From IMG/VR virus record IMGVR_UViG_3300032088_000047, positions 1-28,963 of that record: a stretch of 28,963 nt of DNA, one strand, 5' to 3'. Made by a program: the position numbers and the translations under genes. The stretch is from a virus. How positions within the stretch are numbered: the first letter of the stretch is position 1; each line of letters starts with the position of its first letter. The notes below the pieces were generated by a model. It was given only the letters and a program-made list of their open reading frames with translations. It made no database searches and had not been told where the DNA came from. Shown here piece after piece: positions 7,656 through 14,957 of this stretch.

Positions 7656-9502
7656 TAGCCCCTCCTACCGTCAGGGCGCATATCCAGTCGTGGTATACCT
7701 AGTTTCCAAGCCACACCCAGCTCAGTGGACTCAATCTTAAACGCCATCTGCCTGCCGCGTACTCGCACAAAGACCTGCCCTGTAAATTGCTCGATAGGCA
7801 CTGTGGCTGAACGAGTTACCGTAGCACTGCTGTTACCGCCTTCCGATAGGGGGTTGTTATACCCAGAACCAGAGTTCTCCATAGGAGATAAAGTCATCTC
7901 AGCGGCGGGGCTATCAGCCGTAGAACCCTCAAACGTTACGTCAGGTAACATTCTATTAACAAACATAAACTTATCGCCGTCGTCCAAGTCGAACTCAGAG
8001 GATATTAGCGTAGCTGTAATGGCACTTGGCGTAGTGTTTTCTTGGTTGTCGTAGCCCACTTCGTGGTTGACCAAGTTGTTGCTGTACGTAGCCGCCATAG
8101 GATTTTCCCGTAGGTCAGCGTCGATCCAAGCACTGCGTGAAAGCGTGCCGTAGTACCAAATGTCTTGTAGGTAGTTGTACACCACGTAGCGGTCGTTCTG
8201 AGTAGACTCAGCAGAGCAATAGAACCACCAAATCTCATCGAACCTCTCGTTAGTACCTGCAACAACTTGAGCGTACTGAGAGAAGTTGAAGTCGTTAAAC
8301 ACATAGCTTCTAACCGAGCAAGGCAGTGTCTTAACCGTACCGTCGTAGCTGTAGAACTTATCTGTGCCCATCCAGTAAGCAATGTTGCCTGAGTAAACCG
8401 CAGCGTTGGTGCTTGCTATCGTAATGTTGTCGCCTAGTAATTGCGCACCCCACACCTCTGGAGCACCTAGATACTGCAAGCCATAGACGGCCGTATCGGT
8501 CCAAATCAGTACTTCCTGACGTGCTTGGATGGCAGTAACAATCTCACTACCGCGTGACAGGCGTAGGCTACCGGCTTGGTTAGTAGCGGCAGGGGTCCAG
8601 TTAGCTACGTCTTCTTGGTCAGACCAACGGATAAGCATAGGGTCAAGCGTGCTAGTACCCAGATCGTTCGCACCAAAGCAAAACGCAAACCGGAAGATGT
8701 CCGATACAAACGCCTTGTTAACTATAGTGGGGACATCTGACGCCCCAGAAAGTGAGGTCACGTACACAGCACGGGTAGTTACCGCGTTGCTTGCATCCCA
8801 GTAGAAAAGCTCACCGCCACGGTAGGTAAAGAACAAGTCCTCACCAAAGTTAGCCTGACTCCAAAGCCGTATAGGAGCAAATGTAGAACCGCTGTTACCC
8901 CATGTATTCGCCCCCCAAGTACCCGCACTCCACCCAGTAAAAGGCACTGCAATCTCACTACCAGTATTTATTTGGTAAGTCGCAGTAACAGTACCGCCAC
9001 CCGTGGCGCTAGACGATGCGTTAGTAGTAGAGGTTATGTTGTAGGTATCTTCGCTTAAAAAGTTTATCTGAAACTCACCATTTAAGGTAAGCCCCCCAAC
9101 CGCAGCAGCGCCGCTAAACGTAACAAAGTCTCCCTGAAGCGCACCGTGGGCAACATCAGTAACAAGAACCGTTGCAGAGCCTGAAGTAGTAGTAAACGGG
9201 TTAGTCAGAGTAGCCGTGGCACGGATAGGAGTAATGTCGAAATACTCACCACCACGCTCAATGTAGTACTTGAGGTTAGTGCCAACCGAGACGAGGTTTT
9301 GCCCTTGGAGGGTGACCCAGTTGAGCATAGAGCGGCAGATGCCAAGAAAAGTAGCACTCGACAGGCGCACCCACCCACCGATCTTCTGAGGCATACCCCG
9401 TCTGAAACGCACTTTGTTGGTCTCATACCAACCGCCTTCGGCAGCGTAGCGGGTATTCTCGCGGTCAACTCCGGGCTTGAACTGTAGTTTCTGTAGCGGC
9501 AT
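7655..9502 (-). CDS. Tail/DNA-stabilisation protein, P22 gp10-like
   Basis: A 615-residue beta-rich protein beginning MPLQKLQFKPGVDRENTRYA, followed by GWYETNKVRFRRGMPQKIGG. This N-terminal pattern is typical of a phage protein family that caps the portal-adaptor stack in short-tailed phages (compare P22 gp10; family link from memory). The rest is a run of short beta strands with many Trp and Tyr residues, as in propeller-like tail hubs (for example WSDQEDVANWTPAATNQAGS). It starts 12 bases after the endolysin stop, and the GTG of the next gene overlaps its stop. It probably forms part of the tail nozzle. The exact homology to gp10 is uncertain; a tail structural role is likely. Confidence 0.75.
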   Translation of the reverse strand: MPLQKLQFKPGVDRENTRYAAEGGWYETNKVRFRRGMPQKIGGWVRLSSATFLGICRSMLNWVTLQGQNLVSVGTNLKYYIERGGEYFDITPIRATATLTNPFTTTSGSATVLVTDVAHGALQGDFVTFSGAAAVGGLTLNGEFQINFLSEDTYNITSTTNASSSATGGGTVTATYQINTGSEIAVPFTGWSAGTWGANTWGNSGSTFAPIRLWSQANFGEDLFFTYRGGELFYWDASNAVTTRAVYVTSLSGASDVPTIVNKAFVSDIFRFAFCFGANDLGTSTLDPMLIRWSDQEDVANWTPAATNQAGSLRLSRGSEIVTAIQARQEVLIWTDTAVYGLQYLGAPEVWGAQLLGDNITIASTNAAVYSGNIAYWMGTDKFYSYDGTVKTLPCSVRSYVFNDFNFSQYAQVVAGTNERFDEIWWFYCSAESTQNDRYVVYNYLQDIWYYGTLSRSAWIDADLRENPMAATYSNNLVNHEVGYDNQENTTPSAITATLISSEFDLDDGDKFMFVNRMLPDVTFEGSTADSPAAEMTLSPMENSGSGYNNPLSEGGNSSATVTRSATVPIEQFTGQVFVRVRGRQMAFKIESTELGVAWKLGIPRLDMRPDGRRG

Positions 9503-9514
9503 TTCTTAACCTCA

Positions 9515-9937
9515 TTATAGGTACTCACCCATCTCGATCATGTACGCGAGTTCGGTTGAGCGTCCCTTAACATCCCGACTCCACTTGGAATCTAAAAACT
9601 CTAAAGATGCGGTTTTGTAGTCTGCTGCGTCCATAGCAGCTAATGCGCGCCTGAAACCACGAAGTCGAGTGGCACCAAGGTTAAATCCGATGTCTATAAT
9701 AGCATCTTTTCGTACGTCATCAAGGTTCTTAAACCACGGATATTCCGAAGAAAGTTCCTTAATAACGCGTACTATGTCGTTCTCTAGTAGGTAATCGACT
9801 TCATCGTCTGACAGCCCTAAACCGGACTTAGAGATATTTCTGCCCACGCCTATAGTTTCGTATCCGGCAGAACAACGGTAGACGTGGCTTTCTACACCCT
9901 CATGCCGTTTCAACATCTCAAGTAACTTTTCGGTCAT
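9515..9937 (-). CDS. Endolysin, GH24 lysozyme (T4-lysozyme type)
   Basis: A 140-residue muramidase-type endolysin that would cleave the N-acetylmuramic acid to N-acetylglucosamine bond of peptidoglycan. The catalytic pattern Glu, 8 residues, Asp/Cys, 5 residues, Thr is met by E13, C22 and T28 in KRHEGVESHVYRCSAGYETI, so this is the Cys variant of the triad. The GFNLGATRLRGFRRAL stretch matches the second lobe of the family, where NxG and the F-R/K segment are conserved. Length is slightly below T4 lysozyme (164). There is no signal peptide or SAR-like N-terminal span, so it should need a holin. It lies next to a lipoprotein, a lipase and membrane proteins. No clear ribosome site is seen before the ATG. 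Confidence 0.92.
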   Translation of the reverse strand: MTEKLLEMLKRHEGVESHVYRCSAGYETIGVGRNISKSGLGLSDDEVDYLLENDIVRVIKELSSEYPWFKNLDDVRKDAIIDIGFNLGATRLRGFRRALAAMDAADYKTASLEFLDSKWSRDVKGRSTELAYMIEMGEYL

Positions 9938-9979
9938 AGCTGTTTCAACAATAGTATCAGTTGCGCAAAGTCGTACAGA

Positions 9980-10231
9980 CTAACCAGCGCTTTTGGTTAC
10001 GCCGTCAGCGGCGTTTTCCTCGACTTCTTCTTCAGCTACTATGTCGTCTATCGTGTCACAAACATCTTCTACTACAGCACCTGTAGTCATTGTAAGCGCG
10101 CCACGGCCTACTGCTCGAATGCCTTTGTACATACCTGAGCAATAAATCTCTTTGTTTTGGATAACTTGCTCTACAGAGGCGCACGACGCCATAAGCAGGG
10201 CTACACTAAATATCAACGCCAGTTTTGCCAT
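9980..10231 (-). CDS. Small lipoprotein, possible outer-membrane spanin-like lysis protein
   Basis: An 83-residue protein with a basic start, hydrophobic core and a lipobox-like LLMASC, giving Cys17 as the likely lipidated residue (Met at position -3 is slightly atypical). Two further cysteines are at 32 and 58. The C-terminal third is very acidic (IVAEEEVEENAADG). It overlaps the lipase gene by 26 bases and lies upstream of the endolysin, the usual place for a spanin or lysis lipoprotein. An o-spanin role is an inference: the Pro-rich mature region of classical Rz1 is missing, and no nested i-spanin frame was recognised. Confidence 0.7.
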   Translation of the reverse strand: MAKLALIFSVALLMASCASVEQVIQNKEIYCSGMYKGIRAVGRGALTMTTGAVVEDVCDTIDDIVAEEEVEENAADGVTKSAG

Positions 10232-10907
10232 TTTTCTGGTCCTCTAGGAACTTAGTTAAGCGGGCTTTATACCCGTCCATAAAGTGGTCTGAAACACGGT
10301 CTTTAACGCCACGGTCTTTCTTACGCAAGTACTTAGACGGGTTTATGTAGTCCACGCCGCCGTTGGAGAAGTACAGCATCTCTTGGGACTTGCTCGGCCC
10401 GTAGCACAAACGGGGTACACGAGCGACTGCATCACTGCCGTTTACCACAGAAATCTGGTCGTCGAGCGTAAGCGGCTTTTTAAACCCCTTGAAGAACGTG
10501 TTTGGTTTACCAAAAGTAATGACGCTCAAGTTATCGTGCTTACCGTTTAACTTAGCAGCGGACAGTTCCGCTAGTGCCCCACCGAGGCTATGCCCACAGA
10601 TTAGTGTGCGCTTCTTATAGTCTATGTGCTCTTCGATCTCACTCCAGACAGACTTATGCGCCGCTACAAACCCGCCGTGGCAGAGCCTACCGGCATACGG
10701 CAAGGGCACAGGGAACAAGTTAAACGCCCAGTCCCCCACCTGCTGAGTACCACGGAACACAATGATGTCTATGGTTTTGCGCTTAACAACAAACGCCGTA
10801 GTCGAGGTCAGCCCACACTCGATCTTGATCGCATCTTTGTTCTTGTCGTTGTAAGCCTTCATAGCCCACGAGCAGGCCATTGTTAGCAGGACGGGATCAA
10901 GTTTCAT
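10206..10907 (-). CDS. Class 3 lipase (alpha/beta hydrolase)
   Basis: A 233-residue lipase_3-type enzyme predicted to hydrolyse acyl esters of lipids. The nucleophile elbow GHSLGGALAEL places the catalytic serine at residue 107. The family's FRGT oxyanion-side motif is at 51-54 and HGGF at 77-80. Asp159 (NGSDAVARVP) and His208 (DHFMDGY) fit the expected Asp and His of the triad. No signal peptide is evident, so it would act in the cytoplasm or reach lipids once the membrane is breached. It sits between a small membrane protein (ATGA overlap) and the lipoprotein and endolysin genes, so a part in membrane or envelope disruption during lysis is inferred. Release of host lipids is an alternative. 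Confidence 0.9.
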   Translation of the reverse strand: MKLDPVLLTMACSWAMKAYNDKNKDAIKIECGLTSTTAFVVKRKTIDIIVFRGTQQVGDWAFNLFPVPLPYAGRLCHGGFVAAHKSVWSEIEEHIDYKKRTLICGHSLGGALAELSAAKLNGKHDNLSVITFGKPNTFFKGFKKPLTLDDQISVVNGSDAVARVPRLCYGPSKSQEMLYFSNGGVDYINPSKYLRKKDRGVKDRVSDHFMDGYKARLTKFLEDQKNGKTGVDI

Positions 10908-11125
10908 TTGTCAGCCTTGCTCTCAAGTCGCTTGAAGATAGCACCAAGCATCTCTTTGATTTCTCGTATGTCTTCGCGGTAGTCGTCTTTAGTGACGTAC
11001 TGCATGGGTATGGCTTTCATATCTGCGTCAATACGATCCAGCAGTGCAAATACTCTATTGACTAACCAACCGACAACAAATCCTGCTACTGCTATCGTTA
11101 CATTGAACATCACTTGATAATCCAT
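10904..11125 (-). CDS. Small single-span membrane protein, holin candidate
   Basis: A 73-residue protein starting MDYQVMFNVTIAVAGFVVGW with one transmembrane segment at about residues 8-29, followed by a charged helical tail ending KRLESKADK. A GTG one codon upstream (11128) is possible, but the ATG at 11125 has AGGG 7-8 bases before it. Size, single span and charged C-terminus, together with the location just before lipase, lipoprotein and endolysin, fit a holin or antiholin. No sequence family is recognised with certainty. Its stop overlaps the lipase start as ATGA, so the two are probably co-translated. Confidence 0.7.
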   Translation of the reverse strand: MDYQVMFNVTIAVAGFVVGWLVNRVFALLDRIDADMKAIPMQYVTKDDYREDIREIKEMLGAIFKRLESKADK

Positions 11126-11129
11126 CACA

Positions 11130-11612
11130 CTACCCTACTGTTACAGCCGCCATAAAAATTGCAGAACCCGCACATATCGCCAAAGCGACCAAGGCGATGA
11201 CTAAGTTCTTTATCTCACGTTGTCGTTGCAGCTTCTCGCGTTGTATCTTCAAAAGCTCACGTTGAGCCGCAGCTCTTCGGTCACGCTCTGCTGATCTCAC
11301 TCTAAGCATTTTTTGATAAAGCGGAGTCTTGCCCTGTGCCATGAACATTTTCTTGATTTTTGCCTCATACTCATCACAGGCAATCTCGGCTTGTATCACT
11401 TTTAGTGCGTAGGACTCTACGGATTCTTCCCCGTAGGCCCCGTTTGGCTTTCGCCTGTGCTCTTCTTTCGCTTCTTGGACTTTCTCTTTGGCGTCGTAGA
11501 AATCGCCAAGTTGATCCATTAGGCCACTGGCCTGCTGACCTGTATCAATCGCAGACTGTATCAAATCGAAGGCTTTCTTAGCCGCCCCTAATGCTAATCC
11601 AATCTCAATCAT
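11130..11612 (-). CDS. Coiled-coil protein with C-terminal membrane anchor
   Basis: A 160-residue protein. The N-terminus (IEIGLALGAAKKAFDLIQSA) is mildly hydrophobic and amphipathic. Residues 35-135 are strongly charged and helical, with a basic Arg/Gln-rich stretch (RAAAQRELLKIQREKLQRQR) next to a C-terminal transmembrane segment at about 136-158 (NLVIALVALAICAGSAIFMA). The topology is a cytoplasmic coiled coil with a tail anchor. Position at the head of the lysis module suggests a holin regulator, i-spanin-like or lysis-timing protein, but the anchor is at the wrong end for a classical Rz. Function unknown. Confidence 0.7.
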   Translation of the reverse strand: MIEIGLALGAAKKAFDLIQSAIDTGQQASGLMDQLGDFYDAKEKVQEAKEEHRRKPNGAYGEESVESYALKVIQAEIACDEYEAKIKKMFMAQGKTPLYQKMLRVRSAERDRRAAAQRELLKIQREKLQRQREIKNLVIALVALAICAGSAIFMAAVTVG

Positions 11613-11626
11613 TACTTACTACTCAC

Positions 11627-12367
11627 TTAGTTGTACACTGCGTATGCCTTTTCCCAAAGCTCGAAGTCGTGGGCGTATGTGTCTAGTATATCTTGCTTTC
11701 TGTCCGGTGTAAGCTCTGCTAGAAACACGTCTAGTTTGTTGTCGGGGTTCTTCCGCATTTCGATTCGCCCGTCTACGCTACCACCTCTTTCGAGTATGTA
11801 CTTACTAACATGCTCATGTAGGTTTTCGGTGTTAAACAGTTCCGCGTGGTCAGGAAAGTAGGAAGATTGGGGTTTTACGCTGTACTGTATCGGAGCGATA
11901 TCCCAGTTGTTTTTTATGTAGTCCCAGTATGAGTTTGGGTTACCGTAGTTAGTGGCACTATGTATTGTACCGCGGGTCATAAGCCCGTTGTTGTCCGCTA
12001 TAGTTACTGCGCGACGAACTTTTATGTAGTAAAACAAGGAGGCTAGCCACTCTAAAGGGTTGCGGATACCGCCAACACAGGGCATGTCTGCTTGTACCGC
12101 TCCTTTGGCCCGTAAGTCATCGAAAGTACGGTGTACGTCTTTTAGGCTGTTCGGGCCATACAAAGTTTGTGGCAGTTGAGAGTAGTCTAGCCCGTGCTTT
12201 TTGTCATAGGCTTCAAACTCTTCCCAAGTAGAGAACGGTCCTTCGATACTATAGGTGTCTTTCTCGGGGTCTATAAGGCCCGATTTAAAAAAGTAGAAAA
12301 CAAGCGAAGTCGAACCCGTTTTAGGGGCGCGTATTACGGAAAAGTTGTTTGAGTATGAAATAATCAT
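11627..12367 (-). CDS. PAPS-dependent sulfotransferase family protein
   Basis: A 246-residue protein with both signature sites of sulfotransferases. The 5'-phosphosulfate loop is RAPKTGSTSL at residues 13-22, and the 3'-phosphate site is the R-x7-S pattern R102 to S110 in GGIRNPLEWLASLFYY. The family transfers sulfate from PAPS to a carbohydrate or protein hydroxyl group. The acceptor cannot be read from sequence; surface glycan or a virion protein are possible. The stop codon of the gene before overlaps its ATG region (ATGA-type, 4 bases). It follows tail-fibre-associated genes and four oxygenases, which suggests a group of modifying enzymes made late in infection. Confidence 0.85.
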   Translation of the reverse strand: MIISYSNNFSVIRAPKTGSTSLVFYFFKSGLIDPEKDTYSIEGPFSTWEEFEAYDKKHGLDYSQLPQTLYGPNSLKDVHRTFDDLRAKGAVQADMPCVGGIRNPLEWLASLFYYIKVRRAVTIADNNGLMTRGTIHSATNYGNPNSYWDYIKNNWDIAPIQYSVKPQSSYFPDHAELFNTENLHEHVSKYILERGGSVDGRIEMRKNPDNKLDVFLAELTPDRKQDILDTYAHDFELWEKAYAVYN

Positions 12368-12588
12368 GGGGTAATTACCACCGTATCTGTGTCGCTAAAA
12401 AATAACATTTGACCTTCGCATACTATGTTCCAATCAGGGCCTTCTTGCTCGCTACGCGACGGGACTTCTATAATAACGTGCCTAGCTAACCACTCTGTGT
12501 TGCCTTGGAGTACGCGCCAAACATGTTCCTCTGTTCCTCTGCCCGGGTGCCCCCTGCCTTTATTAAACCTTATGCGGTATTTAGACAT
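12364..12588 (-). CDS. Small conserved hypothetical protein
   Basis: I place the start at the ATG at 12588, giving 74 residues beginning MSKYRIRFNKGRGHPGRGTE. This ATG overlaps the stop of the upstream gene by 8 bases, implying coupled translation. A longer frame to 12621 would overlap it far more and adds unconvincing residues. The protein looks like a small beta-rich domain (EHVWRVLQGNTEWLARHVII, then DWNIVCEGQMLFF). No family is recognised. It lies between a tail-associated gene and the sulfotransferase, whose start it overlaps by 4 bases. Confidence 0.7.
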   Translation of the reverse strand: MSKYRIRFNKGRGHPGRGTEEHVWRVLQGNTEWLARHVIIEVPSRSEQEGPDWNIVCEGQMLFFSDTDTVVITP

Positions 12589-12952
12589 TAGGGCGCATAG
12601 GGAACTTGGGGTCGCAATCAAAGTCCGGGCACCGACAAACCGCGTCTAAAACTAGTAGGTAGTCGCCCCAAGCCATCTTTTCACCAACGGTTATTGCATG
12701 GTTACTAAGCGCTGCGTTGGCAACATCTTTTTCTGCTTGTACTCGGGCTATAATTTCGGCTTTTCTTAACGTCTCTTGCTCAGCATCTACAAGCTCAACC
12801 CAACCCTGATCGACATACGCCGGGCCAACCCACGACAAATCGCCTATCTTTTCTAAAAACCCATGCAAGCCAAAGATTGGACCCCAGTTATTTGGAAGAG
12901 GTCCGGCTTCGCTTAGTGCTTCGTTTGTTGACAGCTTTCTTAGTTGCCACAT
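12581..12952 (-). CDS. Tail-associated small protein (fibre-assembly candidate)
   Basis: A 123-residue protein beginning MWQLRKLSTNEALSEAGPLP, followed by NNWGPIFGLHGF, a pattern I know from small proteins after tail fibre genes of marine phages (memory). The middle WVGPAYVDQGWVELVD is followed by a helix. The last 25 residues contain CRCPDFDCDPKFPM with three clustered cysteines. A strong site AAGGAG precedes the ATG by 8 bases, supporting this start even though it overlaps the upstream gene by 65 bases. Chaperone or minor tail role is inferred from position only. Confidence 0.75.
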   Translation of the reverse strand: MWQLRKLSTNEALSEAGPLPNNWGPIFGLHGFLEKIGDLSWVGPAYVDQGWVELVDAEQETLRKAEIIARVQAEKDVANAALSNHAITVGEKMAWGDYLLVLDAVCRCPDFDCDPKFPMRPNV

Positions 12953-13400
12953 TTTCTTGCTCCTTATGTTCTACTTTTTGCCGCCCTGCTTGTTCGTCTG
13001 GGTGGGGCATGTTAGCCCCGTTGTTGAGGTATTCTTGTTCGTCATACTTAGGAAACGGAGAAAACCCTACTCCCGGCATGTGCTGAACACCTCTAGCATG
13101 CGCTAGCTCCTCCGGGGTGACTTTCCAATCACGCCAAGCTCCAAAATCTTGCCTAGGTACAAGCTGTAAGTGGCACCCAACATTAGCAGAAAGTTGGTGT
13201 ATCAACTCTATTATTTCTACAGGCTGATATGTATTCCACAAAAATCTTCCCGACGCACTGCGCATCGTTATTTCTGTAGTGCCACCCCCGGCCGTACCGA
13301 CGGTTATAGACTGCGCGCGCGTGTCATTAGCTTCAAGAACTTCGAGTTGCCGCAGTTTATTTCGTCTATCTAGCTCTTTTTTTAGCTCTTTGTCGTTCAT
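12888..13400 (-). CDS. Hypothetical tail-region protein with basic tail
   Basis: A 170-residue protein. The N-terminus is a charged helix (MNDKELKKELDRRNKLRQLE), followed by a beta region with TAGGGTTEITMRSASGRFLW and a helix VEIIELIHQLSANVG. The C-terminus is unstructured and strongly basic (KKAVNKRSTKRSRTSSK), encoded where the gene overlaps the next one by 65 bases. I do not recognise a family. It directly follows the collagen-like gene, so association with that protein's assembly or attachment is possible but unproven. Confidence 0.7.
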   Translation of the reverse strand: MNDKELKKELDRRNKLRQLEVLEANDTRAQSITVGTAGGGTTEITMRSASGRFLWNTYQPVEIIELIHQLSANVGCHLQLVPRQDFGAWRDWKVTPEELAHARGVQHMPGVGFSPFPKYDEQEYLNNGANMPHPDEQAGRQKVEHKEQENVATKKAVNKRSTKRSRTSSK

Positions 13401-13401
13401 G

Positions 13402-14370
13402 CTATTGAGTATTCCATGATATAGTCAGTGTAGCCCCGCTATCTATTACAACGGGGTAACATCCAGTATTAACTGCTACGCAATTTGCAGTTGTCGGGTT
13501 GCCTGCATTACCGGGGTTGGCTGAGCCGCCCGAAGATGCGGGATTTCCGGCCCCGCCTCCTCCAGCGCCGGGAGCGCCGAAAGCGTTCAGTTTCGAACCT
13601 CCACCGCCCCCGCCACCTGCGGCACCCGCAACAGATCCGTTTTGTCCGACACCCGCCGGGGTCGGGGGAAATCCGAAAAACCCCTGATATACTGCACCGT
13701 CACCCCCGGTACCACCTCCGGGAGACCCCCCCAGACCGCGATCCCAAGGGCTGCCACCTAGCGGGCTAGAACCTGCGGTGAAACCATTATTACCACCCGA
13801 ACCCGCACCCCCGCCGCCACCACCGCCGCGGCTCAGGGGTGACGGTACAATAGGACAATTGCAAAGGGTAAAGCTTCCTTGGCCTCCGGCACCCCCAAAG
13901 CCCGAACCCCCGCCGCCGGGCATAGTGCCGCCGTTACCAACGGGGAAACAAGGCGCCGGGCTTCCGGCATTCCCGGGATTCCCGGCAGTTCCTCCGGCAC
14001 CTCCGGTGCCTCCGGTGCCCGCTACCCCACCGGGGAAAGACAAACCAAATACCGTAGATGCAACGCCGTTATTTCCGGGATTCCCGGGATTTCCGGCAGT
14101 TCCCCCCGCAGTTGCGGAGCCACCGGCAGCCCCGTTGAGGGAGTTAGTGTTGTCGCCGGGACTTCCTCCAGAGCCACCACTACCGCCAGTTCCCCGCACA
14201 CCCGGGCTTCCGTCATTTCCGGGATTTCCGGGGGACCCTCTTCCCGTTACTGAAACTCTTTCGAGTCCTTCAGGCACAACAAAAGTACCGGGATTCGAAA
14301 ACTCTTGACTGCCCGCTTGAACAATTGGCTTGCCACCAAATAAACCTACTTTGCTAGTTCCTATAGGCAT
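13402..14370 (-). CDS. Collagen-like glycine-rich tail/virion protein
   Basis: A 322-residue protein in three parts. The first 45 residues form a beta-type head (FSNPGTFVVPEGLERVSVTG), a pattern common at the start of Gly-rich phage adhesins. Residues 46-290 are dominated by Gly with Asn, Pro, Ser and Ala, including collagen-like GNPGNPGNNG and GNPGNAGSP segments. About twelve X-Pro-Gly triplets occur, and Gly-only runs break the strict triplet. The last 25 residues are again beta-type (VVIDSGATLTISWN). It is probably an adhesin or fibre on the particle. It follows four 2OG oxygenase genes, and X-Pro-Gly is the sequence used by prolyl 4-hydroxylases, so it is a candidate substrate. AGGAG sits 6 bases before the ATG. 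A polyglycine-II type bundle instead of a collagen helix is possible. Confidence 0.8.
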   Translation of the reverse strand: MPIGTSKVGLFGGKPIVQAGSQEFSNPGTFVVPEGLERVSVTGRGSPGNPGNDGSPGVRGTGGSGGSGGSPGDNTNSLNGAAGGSATAGGTAGNPGNPGNNGVASTVFGLSFPGGVAGTGGTGGAGGTAGNPGNAGSPAPCFPVGNGGTMPGGGGSGFGGAGGQGSFTLCNCPIVPSPLSRGGGGGGGAGSGGNNGFTAGSSPLGGSPWDRGLGGSPGGGTGGDGAVYQGFFGFPPTPAGVGQNGSVAGAAGGGGGGGSKLNAFGAPGAGGGGAGNPASSGGSANPGNAGNPTTANCVAVNTGCYPVVIDSGATLTISWNTQ

Positions 14371-14372
14371 AA

Positions 14373-14957
14373 TTAACTCCTACGCGCGGGAGAATCTAAA
14401 CCTAGAGCCTCTCGCCTATCAAATTTATATTCGGCGTGTGGGCCGTTTTTGTCTACATAATGCAACATAAACTGTACATTTATCTGGCTCTCGGGTAATT
14501 TTCTGCGCCAATGAGTCGCCTCGCAACCTTTGTAAATAACCGCATCGCCCGGATTTAGCATGCACTTTACCGGGTCATTATTTTCGTATTGCATCCAAAT
14601 GGGCCAAATATCACCAGTGCAAGCCACATTTATAGTAACGCTTATTTCGCAAGAAGGCCTATCTGTATGGGGCCTAAGCTCTTCTCCTTCTTGATATGCC
14701 CGACTAAAAGAGTAGGTCGGCTCCAACTCAAGCCCCGTTTTCTCCTCTATAGCAGGCTTACACTGTTTTAGCATAACCTCTATTAAAGGGTCGGCGTAGT
14801 ACCCGAATTTACTGGAGTCGTTAGGTTTTAAATTATCTTTAGCTTTCCATTCCCCGCGATTTATTTTGTTTTCAAAATACTGAGATATGGTTTGTATTGT
14901 TTGAGCGTCGATCAAATTCTTTACTTTGCAGTGCCCGGCGTTTTGAAAGCTATTCAT
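14373..14957 (-). CDS. 2OG-Fe(II) oxygenase (fourth of four)
   Basis: I choose the ATG at 14957 (194 residues, MNSFQNAGHCKVKNLIDAQT) because it overlaps the upstream stop by only 8 bases and gives the length of its sister genes; a longer frame to 15062 would lie over the upstream gene. H97-T-D99 in ELRPHTDRPSCEISVTIN is the HxD iron motif, and H149 (GCEATHW) is the distal histidine, preceded by the PGDAVIY strand typical of the family. The usual 2OG-binding Arg is not obvious. Predicted to hydroxylate a protein or small molecule using 2-oxoglutarate and O2. It ends 2 bases before the collagen-like gene. Confidence 0.85.
   Translation of the reverse strand: MNSFQNAGHCKVKNLIDAQTIQTISQYFENKINRGEWKAKDNLKPNDSSKFGYYADPLIEVMLKQCKPAIEEKTGLELEPTYSFSRAYQEGEELRPHTDRPSCEISVTINVACTGDIWPIWMQYENNDPVKCMLNPGDAVIYKGCEATHWRRKLPESQINVQFMLHYVDKNGPHAEYKFDRREALGLDSPARRS

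Noticed and set aside
13499-14308. Plus-strand Pro-rich open frames opposite the collagen-like gene
   Set aside because: They are the complement of Gly codons (GGN to NCC = Pro), without ribosome sites, and all neighbours are on the minus strand.
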